Below are positions 14,801-23,922 of a stretch of 26,721 bases of DNA, one piece after another. Source of the stretch: DAOPXV01 sp035352535 (lineage in GTDB: Bacteria; Muiribacteriota; UBA9980); the NCBI GenBank assembly GCA_964545075.1, contig CAZJFS010000045.1, forward strand, positions 1 to 26,721. The letters are read 5' to 3'. Position 1 is the stretch's first letter; each line of letters opens with the position of its first letter. Made by a program: the position numbers and the translations under genes. The notes under the pieces were generated by a model. That model made no database searches, was not told the DNA's origin, and saw only the letters and a list, made by a program, of their open reading frames with translations.

Positions 14801-16270
14801 ATGCAAAGTTCAAAAGACATATGGAAAAATATAGTTAATTCGCTGCGAAAAAAGATGGATGATCCGGATATTTTTGATGGATTAATGATTAAGACGCGTG
14901 AAATATCGGTAAAGGATAACGTGCTTAACGTCGAAGTGGAATCCGATTTCGTGCGCGATAAGATAACTGAAAATTACATGAACGATATGCGTAAGGAACT
15001 GTCCTTGACTTTGAAGGCTGAAACCGTAAAGATAAGGTTTTTAACCGCCGAGAAAGGCACTTTCGAAAATAACAACGAACTCATCGACCATCAGGCGGCT
15101 CCCAAACAGGCCAGGCCGGCGGAAAAATCTATCGAGCAAAAGCCCGTCCAGATGGCGCTTATCAATGAACCGGCGCCGGCGAAGGTGGAGGACGATCTGG
15201 AAAAACTCCAGCGCGAGCACGAAATGCACGCGGCTAAAGTATCGACGAGCGGCCTGCATCCTAAATATACCTTCGAAACCTTCCTTGTAGGAAAAAGCAA
15301 TCAGCTGGCGCACAGCGTATCGGTCAACGTGGCGAAATATCCCGGAAAACAATATAACCCTTTATTTATATACGGCGGTTCCGGACTTGGAAAGACCCAT
15401 CTGATGCAGGCTATAGCGCATCACATAATAAAAGCCAATAAAAAAGCCGGAACGATATACGTAACGTGCGAAACATTCCTGAATGAAATGGTCAACGCGA
15501 TCCAGAACAACAAGCTCCAGAAATTTCGTGAAAAGTACCGCAGCACAGACCTTCTTTTGATCGACGACATACAGTTCATATCGGGAAAGGAAGGCACTCA
15601 GGAAGAGTTCTTTCATACTTTCAACCATCTTTATCAGAGCGGAAAACAGATCGTTCTGACATCCGACAAACAGCCCAACGAGATCCCGAGGCTCGAAGAG
15701 CGCCTCGTTTCGAGGTTTCAAAGCGGCATGGTGTCGGACATTCAGGCTCCCGATCTGGAGCTTAGAATGGCCATACTCCAGAATCAGCGCGATATGTCGG
15801 GAAAGCCTATATCAAACGAGATGATAGCCTACATCGCCCAGAAGATCGAGGGCAATATAAGAAGGCTCGAGGGCGCGCTTATAAAGGTCATCGCGGTCGC
15901 TGATATAACCCGCCGCGAGATAAATGAAAATCTTATAGACGAAGCGCTTTTTGACATGAGCCAGGCGGGGACCAGAAAAGTCACGATCGAAAGCGTTTTA
16001 AAGATGGTAGCCGAATACTATAAGATCAGCGTTCACGACCTCAAATCGAAGAACAGGTCGGCGAAAATAGCCAAACCGAGGCACGTCGCCATGTACATAT
16101 GTAAATATCTTGTAGATGACGCCTCGACGCCGATGATTGGCAGGGAACTCGGAGGCCGCGACCATTCCACGGTTTTACATGGAATCAAGGAAGTTGAAAA
16201 TAAGATGATGGGGGACGTTTCGATAAGTAATGAGATCGAAGGGCTCATGCAGAAAATAAGAAAAAAATAA
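14801..16270 (+). CDS. dnaA: Replication initiator DnaA
   Basis: DnaA is the AAA+ protein that binds DnaA boxes, opens oriC and helps load the helicase. Its 489 residues carry all four domains: N-domain (about 1-85), a linker rich in Glu, Pro and Ala (about 86-150), an AAA+ domain with Walker A GGSGLGKT (about 192-199) and Walker B LLIDDIQF, and a C-terminal DNA-binding domain with GRELGGRDHSTVLH. The AAA+ core sensor segments (VLTSDKQP, RLVSRF) are intact. The start is ATG 14801; a TTG codon directly before it (14798) has better spacing to the AGAAGG site and may be used instead. The next gene is recF, not the usual dnaN. Confidence 0.97.
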   Translation: MQSSKDIWKNIVNSLRKKMDDPDIFDGLMIKTREISVKDNVLNVEVESDFVRDKITENYMNDMRKELSLTLKAETVKIRFLTAEKGTFENNNELIDHQAAPKQARPAEKSIEQKPVQMALINEPAPAKVEDDLEKLQREHEMHAAKVSTSGLHPKYTFETFLVGKSNQLAHSVSVNVAKYPGKQYNPLFIYGGSGLGKTHLMQAIAHHIIKANKKAGTIYVTCETFLNEMVNAIQNNKLQKFREKYRSTDLLLIDDIQFISGKEGTQEEFFHTFNHLYQSGKQIVLTSDKQPNEIPRLEERLVSRFQSGMVSDIQAPDLELRMAILQNQRDMSGKPISNEMIAYIAQKIEGNIRRLEGALIKVIAVADITRREINENLIDEALFDMSQAGTRKVTIESVLKMVAEYYKISVHDLKSKNRSAKIAKPRHVAMYICKYLVDDASTPMIGRELGGRDHSTVLHGIKEVENKMMGDVSISNEIEGLMQKIRKK

Positions 16271-16315
16271 CATATATAAAGTCCCGGTGTACGTTTATGA
16301 AGATAAAAAATTAAA

Positions 16316-17464
16316 ATGCGTGTTTTAAGTGTACTTTTAAATGATTTTCGTAACATTAAATACTTGGAGATATCACTATCTCCAGGTATTAATCTTTTTT
16401 ACGGGATGAATGGCCAGGGAAAGACCAACATTCTCGAATCAATTGAAATACTTTCAACCACGAGGTCTCAACGGGCGTCGAAGGAATCCGAACTTGTCCG
16501 TCATGAGGCGTCAGATGCAAATATATCCGGAAAGTTTCAAAAAAATGGCCTCGACTTCGAGATTCTCATAAACCTTCATAAAGATAAAAGAAAGACATGC
16601 ATGAAGAATGGAAAAGCCGCGTCCGCCGATTCGGTGTTCGGTTCGGTCAACGTGGTTAAATTCTTTCCGGACGACGTGGAGATAATAAAAGGGCCGCCGC
16701 TGCTGCGAAGAAGATATGCCGATATGGAAATATCGCTTACGGACAGGCTCTACTATCAGGACTATAAAAACTACACGAAGCTGATAGACGCTAGAAACCG
16801 CGTATTAAAGGCTATCTCGGATTACAGACCCCAGAGCGTCGAATACGCGGACGCGATGAATACGATCGTTTCCTATGACGAGCTTATACCCGGGTACGCT
16901 TATTCGATATATGCCGGCAGAATGAGGTTTATAAGCGAAATAAGCGAGGCGGCGAACCGCACTCATTTGAACATATCCTCGGGCGCCGAGAAAATATCGA
17001 TGAGATACGTCCAAAATAATTTTGAAAACGATTATGAACAAAGGGTTTTAAGTGGGCCGGAATTTAAGGAAAAACTCATATTTTTATTGAAAAAAAACTT
17101 AAAAAATGATATACTTAGAAAGCTTACCGGTATAGGTCCGCACCGCGACGATATTGAGTTTTTGATAAGCGGAACGAGCGCGAGATCGTACGGTTCGACC
17201 GGACAGGTCAAAACGCTCGCGTTATCCCTGAAATTGGCTCAGATCGAATATGTTTATAAAAAAGTTAACGACTATCCCGCGCTTTTGATTGACGATCTGA
17301 CATCCGAATTCGATACGGAAAGGCTTTTTAACATAATAAACGGCATATCGGGCGATATACAGGTCATGGTGACGAGCACTAACCAGCGGGTATTTATAGA
17401 CGCTTTTTCGGGGCGCGAAGCGGAATATTTTGAAATAGCGAACGGGGATTTGAGGAAGCCATGA
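16316..17464 (+). CDS. recF: RecF, recombination mediator ATPase
   Basis: RecF is an SMC-like ATPase that, with RecO and RecR, loads RecA at single-strand gaps with a double-strand end. The 382-residue product starts with the family FRN element, then Walker A GMNGQGKT (30-37). It has the family GPHRDDI, a signature segment GSTGQVKTLALSLKLAQ (usually SxGQQRTLAL) and Walker B ALLIDDLTSEFD. The signature is slightly atypical in QVKT but otherwise intact. It is 45 nt after dnaA and overlaps the next gene by ATGA (4 nt). Confidence 0.93.
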   Translation: MRVLSVLLNDFRNIKYLEISLSPGINLFYGMNGQGKTNILESIEILSTTRSQRASKESELVRHEASDANISGKFQKNGLDFEILINLHKDKRKTCMKNGKAASADSVFGSVNVVKFFPDDVEIIKGPPLLRRRYADMEISLTDRLYYQDYKNYTKLIDARNRVLKAISDYRPQSVEYADAMNTIVSYDELIPGYAYSIYAGRMRFISEISEAANRTHLNISSGAEKISMRYVQNNFENDYEQRVLSGPEFKEKLIFLLKKNLKNDILRKLTGIGPHRDDIEFLISGTSARSYGSTGQVKTLALSLKLAQIEYVYKKVNDYPALLIDDLTSEFDTERLFNIINGISGDIQVMVTSTNQRVFIDAFSGREAEYFEIANGDLRKP

Positions 17465-18447
17465 GTAAAAAGAACAGGACAAAAATCCCGGCGCTGATCG
17501 GTCCGGTAATAAATCAGGTGCTTATGGAGCCTCAATTCACCGAATGCAGAAAATCGGCGGACCTGAAAAAGATCTGGAATGAAGTCGCCGGCGATTTCAT
17601 AGCGTCCAACGCTTCAGTGAACGATTTTAAAAATGGCGTCATTACCATATTTACAAAGGCCAGCGCCTTCGCGTTCCAGTTGAAGTCGCTGAAAGCCAGC
17701 TATATTTCGGCGATGAACGCTAAATGTCCGGGGCTCGGGATAACCGAAATATATTTTAAGGTCGGCAGGATAACCGAAGAGGTCCATAAAAAAACTCATG
17801 TTGAGGAAATAATCGAACTGGCGCGCGAAGAGGAACTCGCTCATTATAATATTGAAAACATCGAAATTCCCGCGGACGTCGAGTCGGCGATAAAAGATTT
17901 CGTTAACACGCTTAAAATATCGGACGAAAAGCTTCTGGAAAAAACGCTTGAGATAATGCGAAATGTTTACAAGGTGTCGCAGTATAAAAAACGCAACGGT
18001 TTCATTGAATGTAAAATATGCGATTTTTTGCATGAAGCGGCGAAAAGCGTTAACGGCCTGTGTGATTATTGCAAGACCAGGATGGAAAAAACGCTTTCGG
18101 CCTGCCGCGCGAGGATAATAGAAAAGCCTTATGAAAATTATGAAAAATTTTCGGAATTTTATCAGGATATAAAATACCGCGAGTTCAACTATGTAAAACA
18201 GCTTGAGATCGAAAGGATAAAAAAAGATCTTACGGGGCTCGTTGAAAAATATGTCAGGGAGGAATCCCGTGAAGTCTTCTCGTTGGTCGAGAAAAGCGTA
18301 AGGACGGCCATGTCGCTTTCCGAAAATGAAAATTATTTTGAAGTGAGCGAATTCGGAGAGAAAAAACTTCAGAGGATCGCCGAAGTTCTGGGCCCTAACG
18401 CGCGTACGGTGTTCGCGAAGGGAATGTTTCTTTCAAAGATATTATAA
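17461..18447 (+). CDS. DUF721/DciA-like protein with a C-terminal zinc-finger-like region
   Basis: Residues about 8-103 match the DUF721 (DciA) pattern: IPALIGPVINQVL, LKKIWNEVAGDFIASNA and a KH-like fold ending in ITEIYFKVG. DciA loads the replicative helicase DnaB in bacteria without DnaC or DnaI. The rest, to residue 328, is extra: a charged helical part, then C184xxC187 and C201xxC204, spaced as a small zinc finger, then a long helix-rich tail. The ATG overlaps the recF stop. Position between recF and gyrB is common for DUF721 genes. The helicase-loading role is inferred from the family; the extension is unassigned. Confidence 0.78.
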   Translation: MSKKNRTKIPALIGPVINQVLMEPQFTECRKSADLKKIWNEVAGDFIASNASVNDFKNGVITIFTKASAFAFQLKSLKASYISAMNAKCPGLGITEIYFKVGRITEEVHKKTHVEEIIELAREEELAHYNIENIEIPADVESAIKDFVNTLKISDEKLLEKTLEIMRNVYKVSQYKKRNGFIECKICDFLHEAAKSVNGLCDYCKTRMEKTLSACRARIIEKPYENYEKFSEFYQDIKYREFNYVKQLEIERIKKDLTGLVEKYVREESREVFSLVEKSVRTAMSLSENENYFEVSEFGEKKLQRIAEVLGPNARTVFAKGMFLSKIL

Positions 18448-18471
18448 TAACTTATTTCGGGAGAATGAAAA

Positions 18472-18747
18472 ATGTATCTTCATATATGCGACAACGAAAT
18501 AATATCGAGCGAGAATATAGTCGGTATATTTTCGTATAAACAGCTTTTAAAATCCAAAGAGAACGTGATAAATTATAAAAAAATGAACGAGGCAAATAAA
18601 ATCAACAGGCCGTCGAAGAGAAACACTAAATGCGTGATAATTCTTAAAAACGGCGAATACGTAGAATCTTCGATCTCCGTATCAACATTAACCAAAAGAC
18701 TGGGAATTTATAAAAAAATTCAAGGTGGGATGAATAATGACAAGTAG
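18472..18747 (+). CDS. RemB/YaaB-like DUF370 protein
   Basis: A 91-residue protein beginning MYLHICDNEIISSENIVGIF, typical of DUF370 (RemA/RemB). It also has TKCVIILKNGEY and SSISVSTLTKRLG near the end. RemA in Bacillus subtilis is a DNA-binding activator of matrix genes. The paralogue RemB (YaaB) sits between recF and gyrB, as this one does, and has no well-defined role. It has a GGGAG ribosome site, and its last 11 nt overlap gyrB, so the two are probably translationally coupled. The central stretch (about 36-52, rich in Lys and Asn) is longer than usual. Confidence 0.75.
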   Translation: MYLHICDNEIISSENIVGIFSYKQLLKSKENVINYKKMNEANKINRPSKRNTKCVIILKNGEYVESSISVSTLTKRLGIYKKIQGGMNNDK

Positions 18748-20644
18748 TGGACATAATTACGATGCAACCAAGATTAAGATATTAGAGGGCCTGGAGGCCG
18801 TCAGAAAAAGACCCGGCATGTATATAGGCGGGGTAAATATTCAGGGATTGCATCACCTTCTCTTTGAAGTCGTTGATAACAGCGTCGACGAAGCGATGGC
18901 TGGCCATTGCAAAAATATAGAAGTGACGATGCACCCGGATTTCAGTATGAGCGTTAAGGACGACGGCCGCGGTATTCCCGTAGATATGCACGAAAGCGGC
19001 GTTTCCGCTCTCGAGGTCGTTATGACCAAGCTTCACGCCGGCGGCAAGTTCAGCGACGATTCATACGCTTATTCCGGAGGTTTGCACGGCGTCGGCGTTT
19101 CCGTAGTTAACGCACTTTCCGAATATCTCGAGGTGTGGGTAACCCGTAACGGCAACGTTTACTATCAGAAATACGAACGTGGAGTGCCCGCGGGCGAATT
19201 AAAGATAGTCGGAAAGGCGGAGGGCACGGGAACCAGGATCCATTATATGCCCGACAGTACCATATTTGAAACCATCGAAGCTTCATTCGACGCTTATTCC
19301 AATCGTCTTCGCGAACTGGCGTTTTTGAACAAGGGTATAAAAATCACGATAAAGGAAGAAAAATCCGAAAAGGAACATATATTTGAATATGAGGGCGGCA
19401 TAGCTTCGTTCGTCGAATATCTGAATAAAAATAAAACCCCTCTTCATCCCGATATAATATATTTCCAGAAGGATAAGGACGAAGTTCAGGTCGAGGTCGC
19501 GTTAAGCTATAACGATAGTTATACGGAAACGCTGTTCTCGTTCGTTAACGATATAAATACCGTTGACGGCGGAACCCACGTTACGGGTTTCCGTTCGGCC
19601 CTGACTAAAGTCATAAACGATTACCTGAAGGATAAGAACCTGCTAAAAGATAAAGAATTCAAGCTTACCGGTGACGACGTGCGCGAGGGCCTCACCGCGG
19701 TTATTTCCATAAAAATAAAAAATCCGCTTTTTGAAGGTCAAACTAAGGGAAAGCTCGGCAACACTGAAGCAAAAACGGCTGTCGATGGCGTGGTTTCAGA
19801 AAAACTTTCGATATATTTCGAACAGAACGGCATTACCGGAAAAGCGATAGTCGAAAAGTGCATAATGGCGGCTAAAGCCAGAGAAGCGGCAAGAAGAGCC
19901 CGCGAATTGACGCGCAGAAAATCCGCCCTCGATTCATTCTCGCTACCCGGCAAGCTCGCCGATTGTTCCGAAAGAGACCCCAGGCTGTGCGAATTATACA
20001 TCGTAGAAGGTAACTCGGCAGGCGGTTCGGCCAAACAGGGCCGTGACAGAAAGACGCAGGCCATACTTCCGCTCAGAGGTAAAATATTAAACGTCGAAAA
20101 AACGAGGCTCGATAAGATGCTCGCCAACGAAGAAATAAGATCGCTCATAACGGCGTTCGGAACGAATATAGGCGAGGATTTCGATATAGCTAAGCTGCGC
20201 TACCATAAAGTATTCATAATGACCGATGCCGACGTCGACGGAGCGCATATCAGGACCCTTCTTTTGACGTTCTTTTACAGGTATATGCAGGAACTGATAA
20301 AAGCGGGAAATATTTTTATCGCCCAGCCGCCCCTCTACAAGATCCAGAAGGGAAAAACCATAATATACGCATATTCAGATGACGAACTCCAGAAGCGCCT
20401 TACGGAGCTTGGAAAGGCGAAGGACGAGGTCTTGATACAGCGATACAAAGGTCTGGGTGAAATGAACCCCGAGCAGCTGTGGGAAACTACTATGAATCCC
20501 GACACGAGAACGACGCTGCGCGTAACGCTCGAGGATATGGTCGAAGCCGATAATATATTCTCGGTGCTCATGGGCGATCAGGTCCAGCCGCGCAAGGAAT
20601 TCATCGAACGCTACGCCAAGGAAGTTAGAAATCTGGATATATAG
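18737..20644 (+). CDS. gyrB: DNA gyrase subunit B
   Basis: GyrB is the ATPase subunit of gyrase, which adds negative supercoils. The 635-residue product has the GHKL ATPase domain (VRKRPGMYIG, EVVDNSVDEA, DDGRGIPV, SGGLHGVG) and the transducer domain. The TOPRIM domain has YIVEGNSAGG, PLRGKILNVEKTR and the metal motif DADVDGAHI. The C-terminal part has RYKGLGEMN. Length is that of the short type without the E. coli insertion. The ATG has AAGGTGGGA before it and overlaps the DUF370 gene by 11 nt. gyrA follows after 56 nt. Confidence 0.97.
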   Translation: MTSSGHNYDATKIKILEGLEAVRKRPGMYIGGVNIQGLHHLLFEVVDNSVDEAMAGHCKNIEVTMHPDFSMSVKDDGRGIPVDMHESGVSALEVVMTKLHAGGKFSDDSYAYSGGLHGVGVSVVNALSEYLEVWVTRNGNVYYQKYERGVPAGELKIVGKAEGTGTRIHYMPDSTIFETIEASFDAYSNRLRELAFLNKGIKITIKEEKSEKEHIFEYEGGIASFVEYLNKNKTPLHPDIIYFQKDKDEVQVEVALSYNDSYTETLFSFVNDINTVDGGTHVTGFRSALTKVINDYLKDKNLLKDKEFKLTGDDVREGLTAVISIKIKNPLFEGQTKGKLGNTEAKTAVDGVVSEKLSIYFEQNGITGKAIVEKCIMAAKAREAARRARELTRRKSALDSFSLPGKLADCSERDPRLCELYIVEGNSAGGSAKQGRDRKTQAILPLRGKILNVEKTRLDKMLANEEIRSLITAFGTNIGEDFDIAKLRYHKVFIMTDADVDGAHIRTLLLTFFYRYMQELIKAGNIFIAQPPLYKIQKGKTIIYAYSDDELQKRLTELGKAKDEVLIQRYKGLGEMNPEQLWETTMNPDTRTTLRVTLEDMVEADNIFSVLMGDQVQPRKEFIERYAKEVRNLDI

Positions 20645-20700
20645 CATCGATACTTTTGAATATATGAACTTTAGAATTTATTTAAGGGAGACACATAAAT

Positions 20701-23373
20701 ATGGCAGATAATCCAATAAACTTGGAACCTATTGAAAGAAAAATAGTTCCTATTTATATCGAAGACGAGATGAAGAACTGTTATATCGATTATTCGATGA
20801 GCGTTATCATAGGCCGCGCTCTTCCGGATGTTCGCGACGGTTTGAAACCGGTTCACAGAAGAATACTTTACGCGATGAACGATCTGGGCAATTCATCGAA
20901 AAGGCCTCATAAAAAAAGCGCGAGGATCGTCGGCGAAGTTCTCGGTAAATATCATCCGCACGGCGACGTCGCGGTTTATGACTCTATAGTCCGCATGGCC
21001 CAGGAATTCAATATGAGATACCCCTTGATCGACGGGCACGGAAACTTCGGTTCCATCGACGGCGACAGCGCGGCGGCGATGCGTTATACGGAAGCGCGCC
21101 TTCATGCCTTCGCCGAGGCGCTTTTGGACGATATTGAAAAACAGACGATAAAATTCATGCCCAATTTCGACGGAACGCTCGAGGAGCCTACCGTGCTTCC
21201 GGCGAAGATTCCGGTTCTTCTCGTAAACGGTTCGGAAGGTATCGCGGTCGGTATGGCGACGAAAATTCCGCCGCATAATCTTACCGAGATCGCGAACGCG
21301 GCGATCGCCCTTATAGATAATAAGGATATCGCCATCGACGAACTTATAAACATAGTGCCCGGCCCTGATTTTCCAACCGGCGCTCATATAATAAATCAGA
21401 AGGAAATGGGCGAAATATACAGGACCGGCCGCGGCCGCGTAGTTATAAGGGCGGTCGCTGAAATTGAAACGGATGAGAAAAGAAACCGCGATTCCATAAT
21501 GATATCCGAGATCCCGTTTCAGGTCAACAAGGCGAAACTCGTAGAAGCCATAGCCGAACTTATAAACGAAAAGAGAATAGAAGGAATTTCTGATATACGC
21601 GATGAATCTAGCCACGAAGGCATAAGGGTAATAATTGAACTGAAAAAGGGCGAGGAACCCGAGCTTGTATTAAATCACCTTTATAAGCATACCAATATGC
21701 AGACTACTTTCGGCGTTATCATGCTCTCGATTGTTGATTCCAAGCCGAGAGTGCTTAATCTGAAGGAAATGCTCGAATTTTTCATAACCCACAGATTCGA
21801 AGTCGTAACGCGCCGCACCCAGTTCGAACTCAAAAAAGCCGAGGACAGGCTTCACATATTGGAAGGCCTGCGCATAGCGATCGAAAATATCGACGACGTC
21901 ATAGCGACCATCAAGGCTTCAAAAACCCAGGATGACGCTAAAACCGCCTTGATAGCAAATTTCGATTTTTCTGATATACAGGTCCAGGCGATAGTCGATA
22001 TGAAACTTGGAAGGCTGACCGGACTTGAAATTGAAAAGGTTGAAAAAGAATATCAGGAACTTATGAGAGTCGTCGCTGAATTACGCGCGATCCTCGCCGA
22101 TCCCGTCAAAATTTACGCGGTAATAAAGAACGAACTCATCGAGATCCGCGATAAATTCGGCGACGGTCGCCGCACGAAATTTGTTGACAGGACCGAAGAC
22201 ATAACGAGAGAAGATCTCGTAAAAGAAGAAGACGTTATGGTTATAATCACCCATTCTGGATTCGTAAAACGCATGCCTTGCGATATTTACCGTTCACAGC
22301 ATCGCGGCGGAAAGGGATCGACCATGGGTAAGATGATAGATGAAGATTTCGCGGCGCATATATACGTCGCGTCGTCGAAGGATTATATTTTCTTCTTCAC
22401 CAATATGGGACGGGCCCATTCGATAAAAGTTTACGAGATACCCGAAGCGACGAAACAATCCCGCGGCAGGGCGCTTGTAAATGTTTTAAAACTCGAGCCA
22501 AATGAAAAGATAACGGCGATAATACCCATATCGAAATTTGAAGAAGGCAAATTCCTTGTTTTCGCGACCAAGTACGGCGTCATTAAAAAGACGGCGCTCA
22601 CTGATTTCAAAAACTCGGTATCGCGTGGATTGATAGCTATTAAAATAGACGATAATGACGAGCTTATAAAGGTCACTATGACGGACGGCAACTGCGATGT
22701 TATGATAGGAACGCGTTTCGGACAGGCCGTTTGGTTCTCTGAAAAACAGGTAAGGGCTATGGGCCGCTCGACCAGAGGAGTTCGCGGCATCAACCTTAAG
22801 GACGGCGATTTTGTCATCGATATGGAAACGGTCAATGAAAAGAGTTCGCTTCTGACGGTCACCGAGAATGGTTACGGAAAGCGTACTCCCGTCGTTAAAT
22901 ACAGAAAGACCCGCCGCGGAAGCTCGGGTGTTATAAATATCAAGATAACAGAGGATAACGGTCCCGTAGTAGGGATGCTGGAAGCGGACGCGAACGATGA
23001 GATAGTTCTTCTTACGCTCACCGGTATGATAATTAGGACAAGCGTTTCTTCGATAACCGAAACAGGAAGGAACACGATCGGAAGGATACTCATAAGACTC
23101 AATCCGAACGATCGCGTTATCGGCGTATCGCATATCGAAAAAGAGATCAGTCAGGATGAGATGTATAAAAAACTTGAAAATCCTGATGCGTTCGTAGGCG
23201 AAGCCGCTCCTGAAGGCGACGAAGTTATAGTCGAGGACGATATAATTGAAGAACTTCCGGACGAGGATGAAGTATCTTCCGAAGATAAGGTTGAAACTCC
23301 GTCTGAAGGAAAAGACCAGCCGGTAATATCTGAAGACAAACAGAAAAAACCGAAAGGAAAAAAGACTAAATAA
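20701..23373 (+). CDS. gyrA: DNA gyrase subunit A
   Basis: GyrA cuts and rejoins DNA. Of 890 residues, the breakage-reunion domain has DYSMSVIIGRALPDVRDGLKPV, the catalytic tyrosine in AAAMRYTEARL (Y129), and the quinolone region HPHGDVAVYD (85-94). The C-terminal beta-pinwheel carries the GyrA box as QHRGGKG, which marks it as gyrase rather than topoisomerase IV. The last 60 residues are an acidic tail followed by a Lys-rich end; acidic tails regulate wrapping in other GyrA proteins. The residue matching E. coli Ser83 is V90 (codon GTC 20968-20970); Asp87 is kept (D94). AAGGGAG lies 10 nt before the ATG. Confidence 0.97.
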   Translation: MADNPINLEPIERKIVPIYIEDEMKNCYIDYSMSVIIGRALPDVRDGLKPVHRRILYAMNDLGNSSKRPHKKSARIVGEVLGKYHPHGDVAVYDSIVRMAQEFNMRYPLIDGHGNFGSIDGDSAAAMRYTEARLHAFAEALLDDIEKQTIKFMPNFDGTLEEPTVLPAKIPVLLVNGSEGIAVGMATKIPPHNLTEIANAAIALIDNKDIAIDELINIVPGPDFPTGAHIINQKEMGEIYRTGRGRVVIRAVAEIETDEKRNRDSIMISEIPFQVNKAKLVEAIAELINEKRIEGISDIRDESSHEGIRVIIELKKGEEPELVLNHLYKHTNMQTTFGVIMLSIVDSKPRVLNLKEMLEFFITHRFEVVTRRTQFELKKAEDRLHILEGLRIAIENIDDVIATIKASKTQDDAKTALIANFDFSDIQVQAIVDMKLGRLTGLEIEKVEKEYQELMRVVAELRAILADPVKIYAVIKNELIEIRDKFGDGRRTKFVDRTEDITREDLVKEEDVMVIITHSGFVKRMPCDIYRSQHRGGKGSTMGKMIDEDFAAHIYVASSKDYIFFFTNMGRAHSIKVYEIPEATKQSRGRALVNVLKLEPNEKITAIIPISKFEEGKFLVFATKYGVIKKTALTDFKNSVSRGLIAIKIDDNDELIKVTMTDGNCDVMIGTRFGQAVWFSEKQVRAMGRSTRGVRGINLKDGDFVIDMETVNEKSSLLTVTENGYGKRTPVVKYRKTRRGSSGVINIKITEDNGPVVGMLEADANDEIVLLTLTGMIIRTSVSSITETGRNTIGRILIRLNPNDRVIGVSHIEKEISQDEMYKKLENPDAFVGEAAPEGDEVIVEDDIIEELPDEDEVSSEDKVETPSEGKDQPVISEDKQKKPKGKKTK

Positions 23374-23378
23374 TTAAT

Positions 23379-23891
23379 ATGCTTGGCGACTTTTTTTCGT
23401 TTAAGGTCTCTAGAGAATTTATAATTCTCATGTTTTTTATGGTAGCGACGTTCTTCTTCTTTCTATATGAAACGGAACAGATGGGCGTAAGCCAGCTTTA
23501 CCTTGAAAAAAATGAGATAGAGACTAAAACGAGAATGGCCAGGCTTGAAAACGAACGCCTTAGCATGGAAGTTGAAGATCTAAAGACCGATATAGGCGTT
23601 ATAAAACTTGCGCGTGAAAGGCTCCGCCTCGTTTTTCCAGGCGAAATCGTCGTTAAGGCGGTATCGAGCGAAGAGGTTCAGATACAAAAACTTCGAAACC
23701 TTAACGCTATAGCTAAGAAATACGAGGTGAAGCCGGCAAGGCGCGAAGAGATTTCATCCGGTCCGTCTCAGGAGCAGACGGCGGATGAAGCTGAGTCGGA
23801 AGCTATCGAACCCGACGAAACTATTATAGATGATTCCGCGACCGGCGAAGAGACGGAAGATAATGCCGCGGGCGACGAAACAACTCCCTGA
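23379..23891 (+). CDS. FtsB/DivIC-like septum-formation protein
   Basis: The 170-residue product has a single membrane helix (about 14-32), then a coiled coil (about 38-80) and the RERLRLVFPGEIVV segment typical of the FtsB/DivIC/FtsL-like group, in which a hydrophobic stretch follows the coil. The last 50 or so residues are very acidic and look disordered. Members scaffold the division machinery with FtsL and FtsQ/DivIB on the outer face of the inner membrane. It starts 5 nt after gyrA and may be translated by coupling, as the nearest ribosome site lies within the gyrA end. Assignment rests on architecture and a weak sequence match. Confidence 0.7.
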   Translation: MLGDFFSFKVSREFIILMFFMVATFFFFLYETEQMGVSQLYLEKNEIETKTRMARLENERLSMEVEDLKTDIGVIKLARERLRLVFPGEIVVKAVSSEEVQIQKLRNLNAIAKKYEVKPARREEISSGPSQEQTADEAESEAIEPDETIIDDSATGEETEDNAAGDETTP

Positions 23892-23922
23892 TGCCCGAAG
23901 GCGAAGGATAAGGCGCAGAATT

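Noticed and set aside
16292..16312. Tiny reading frame MKIKN between dnaA and recF
   Set aside because: Only five codons and no ribosome site clearly its own; it could affect recF translation, but nothing supports this.
23830..23922. N-terminal Arg-rich extension of FolE2
   Set aside because: It overlaps the acidic tail of the FtsB-like gene in another frame; the TTG at 23923 has a ribosome site and gives the usual length.
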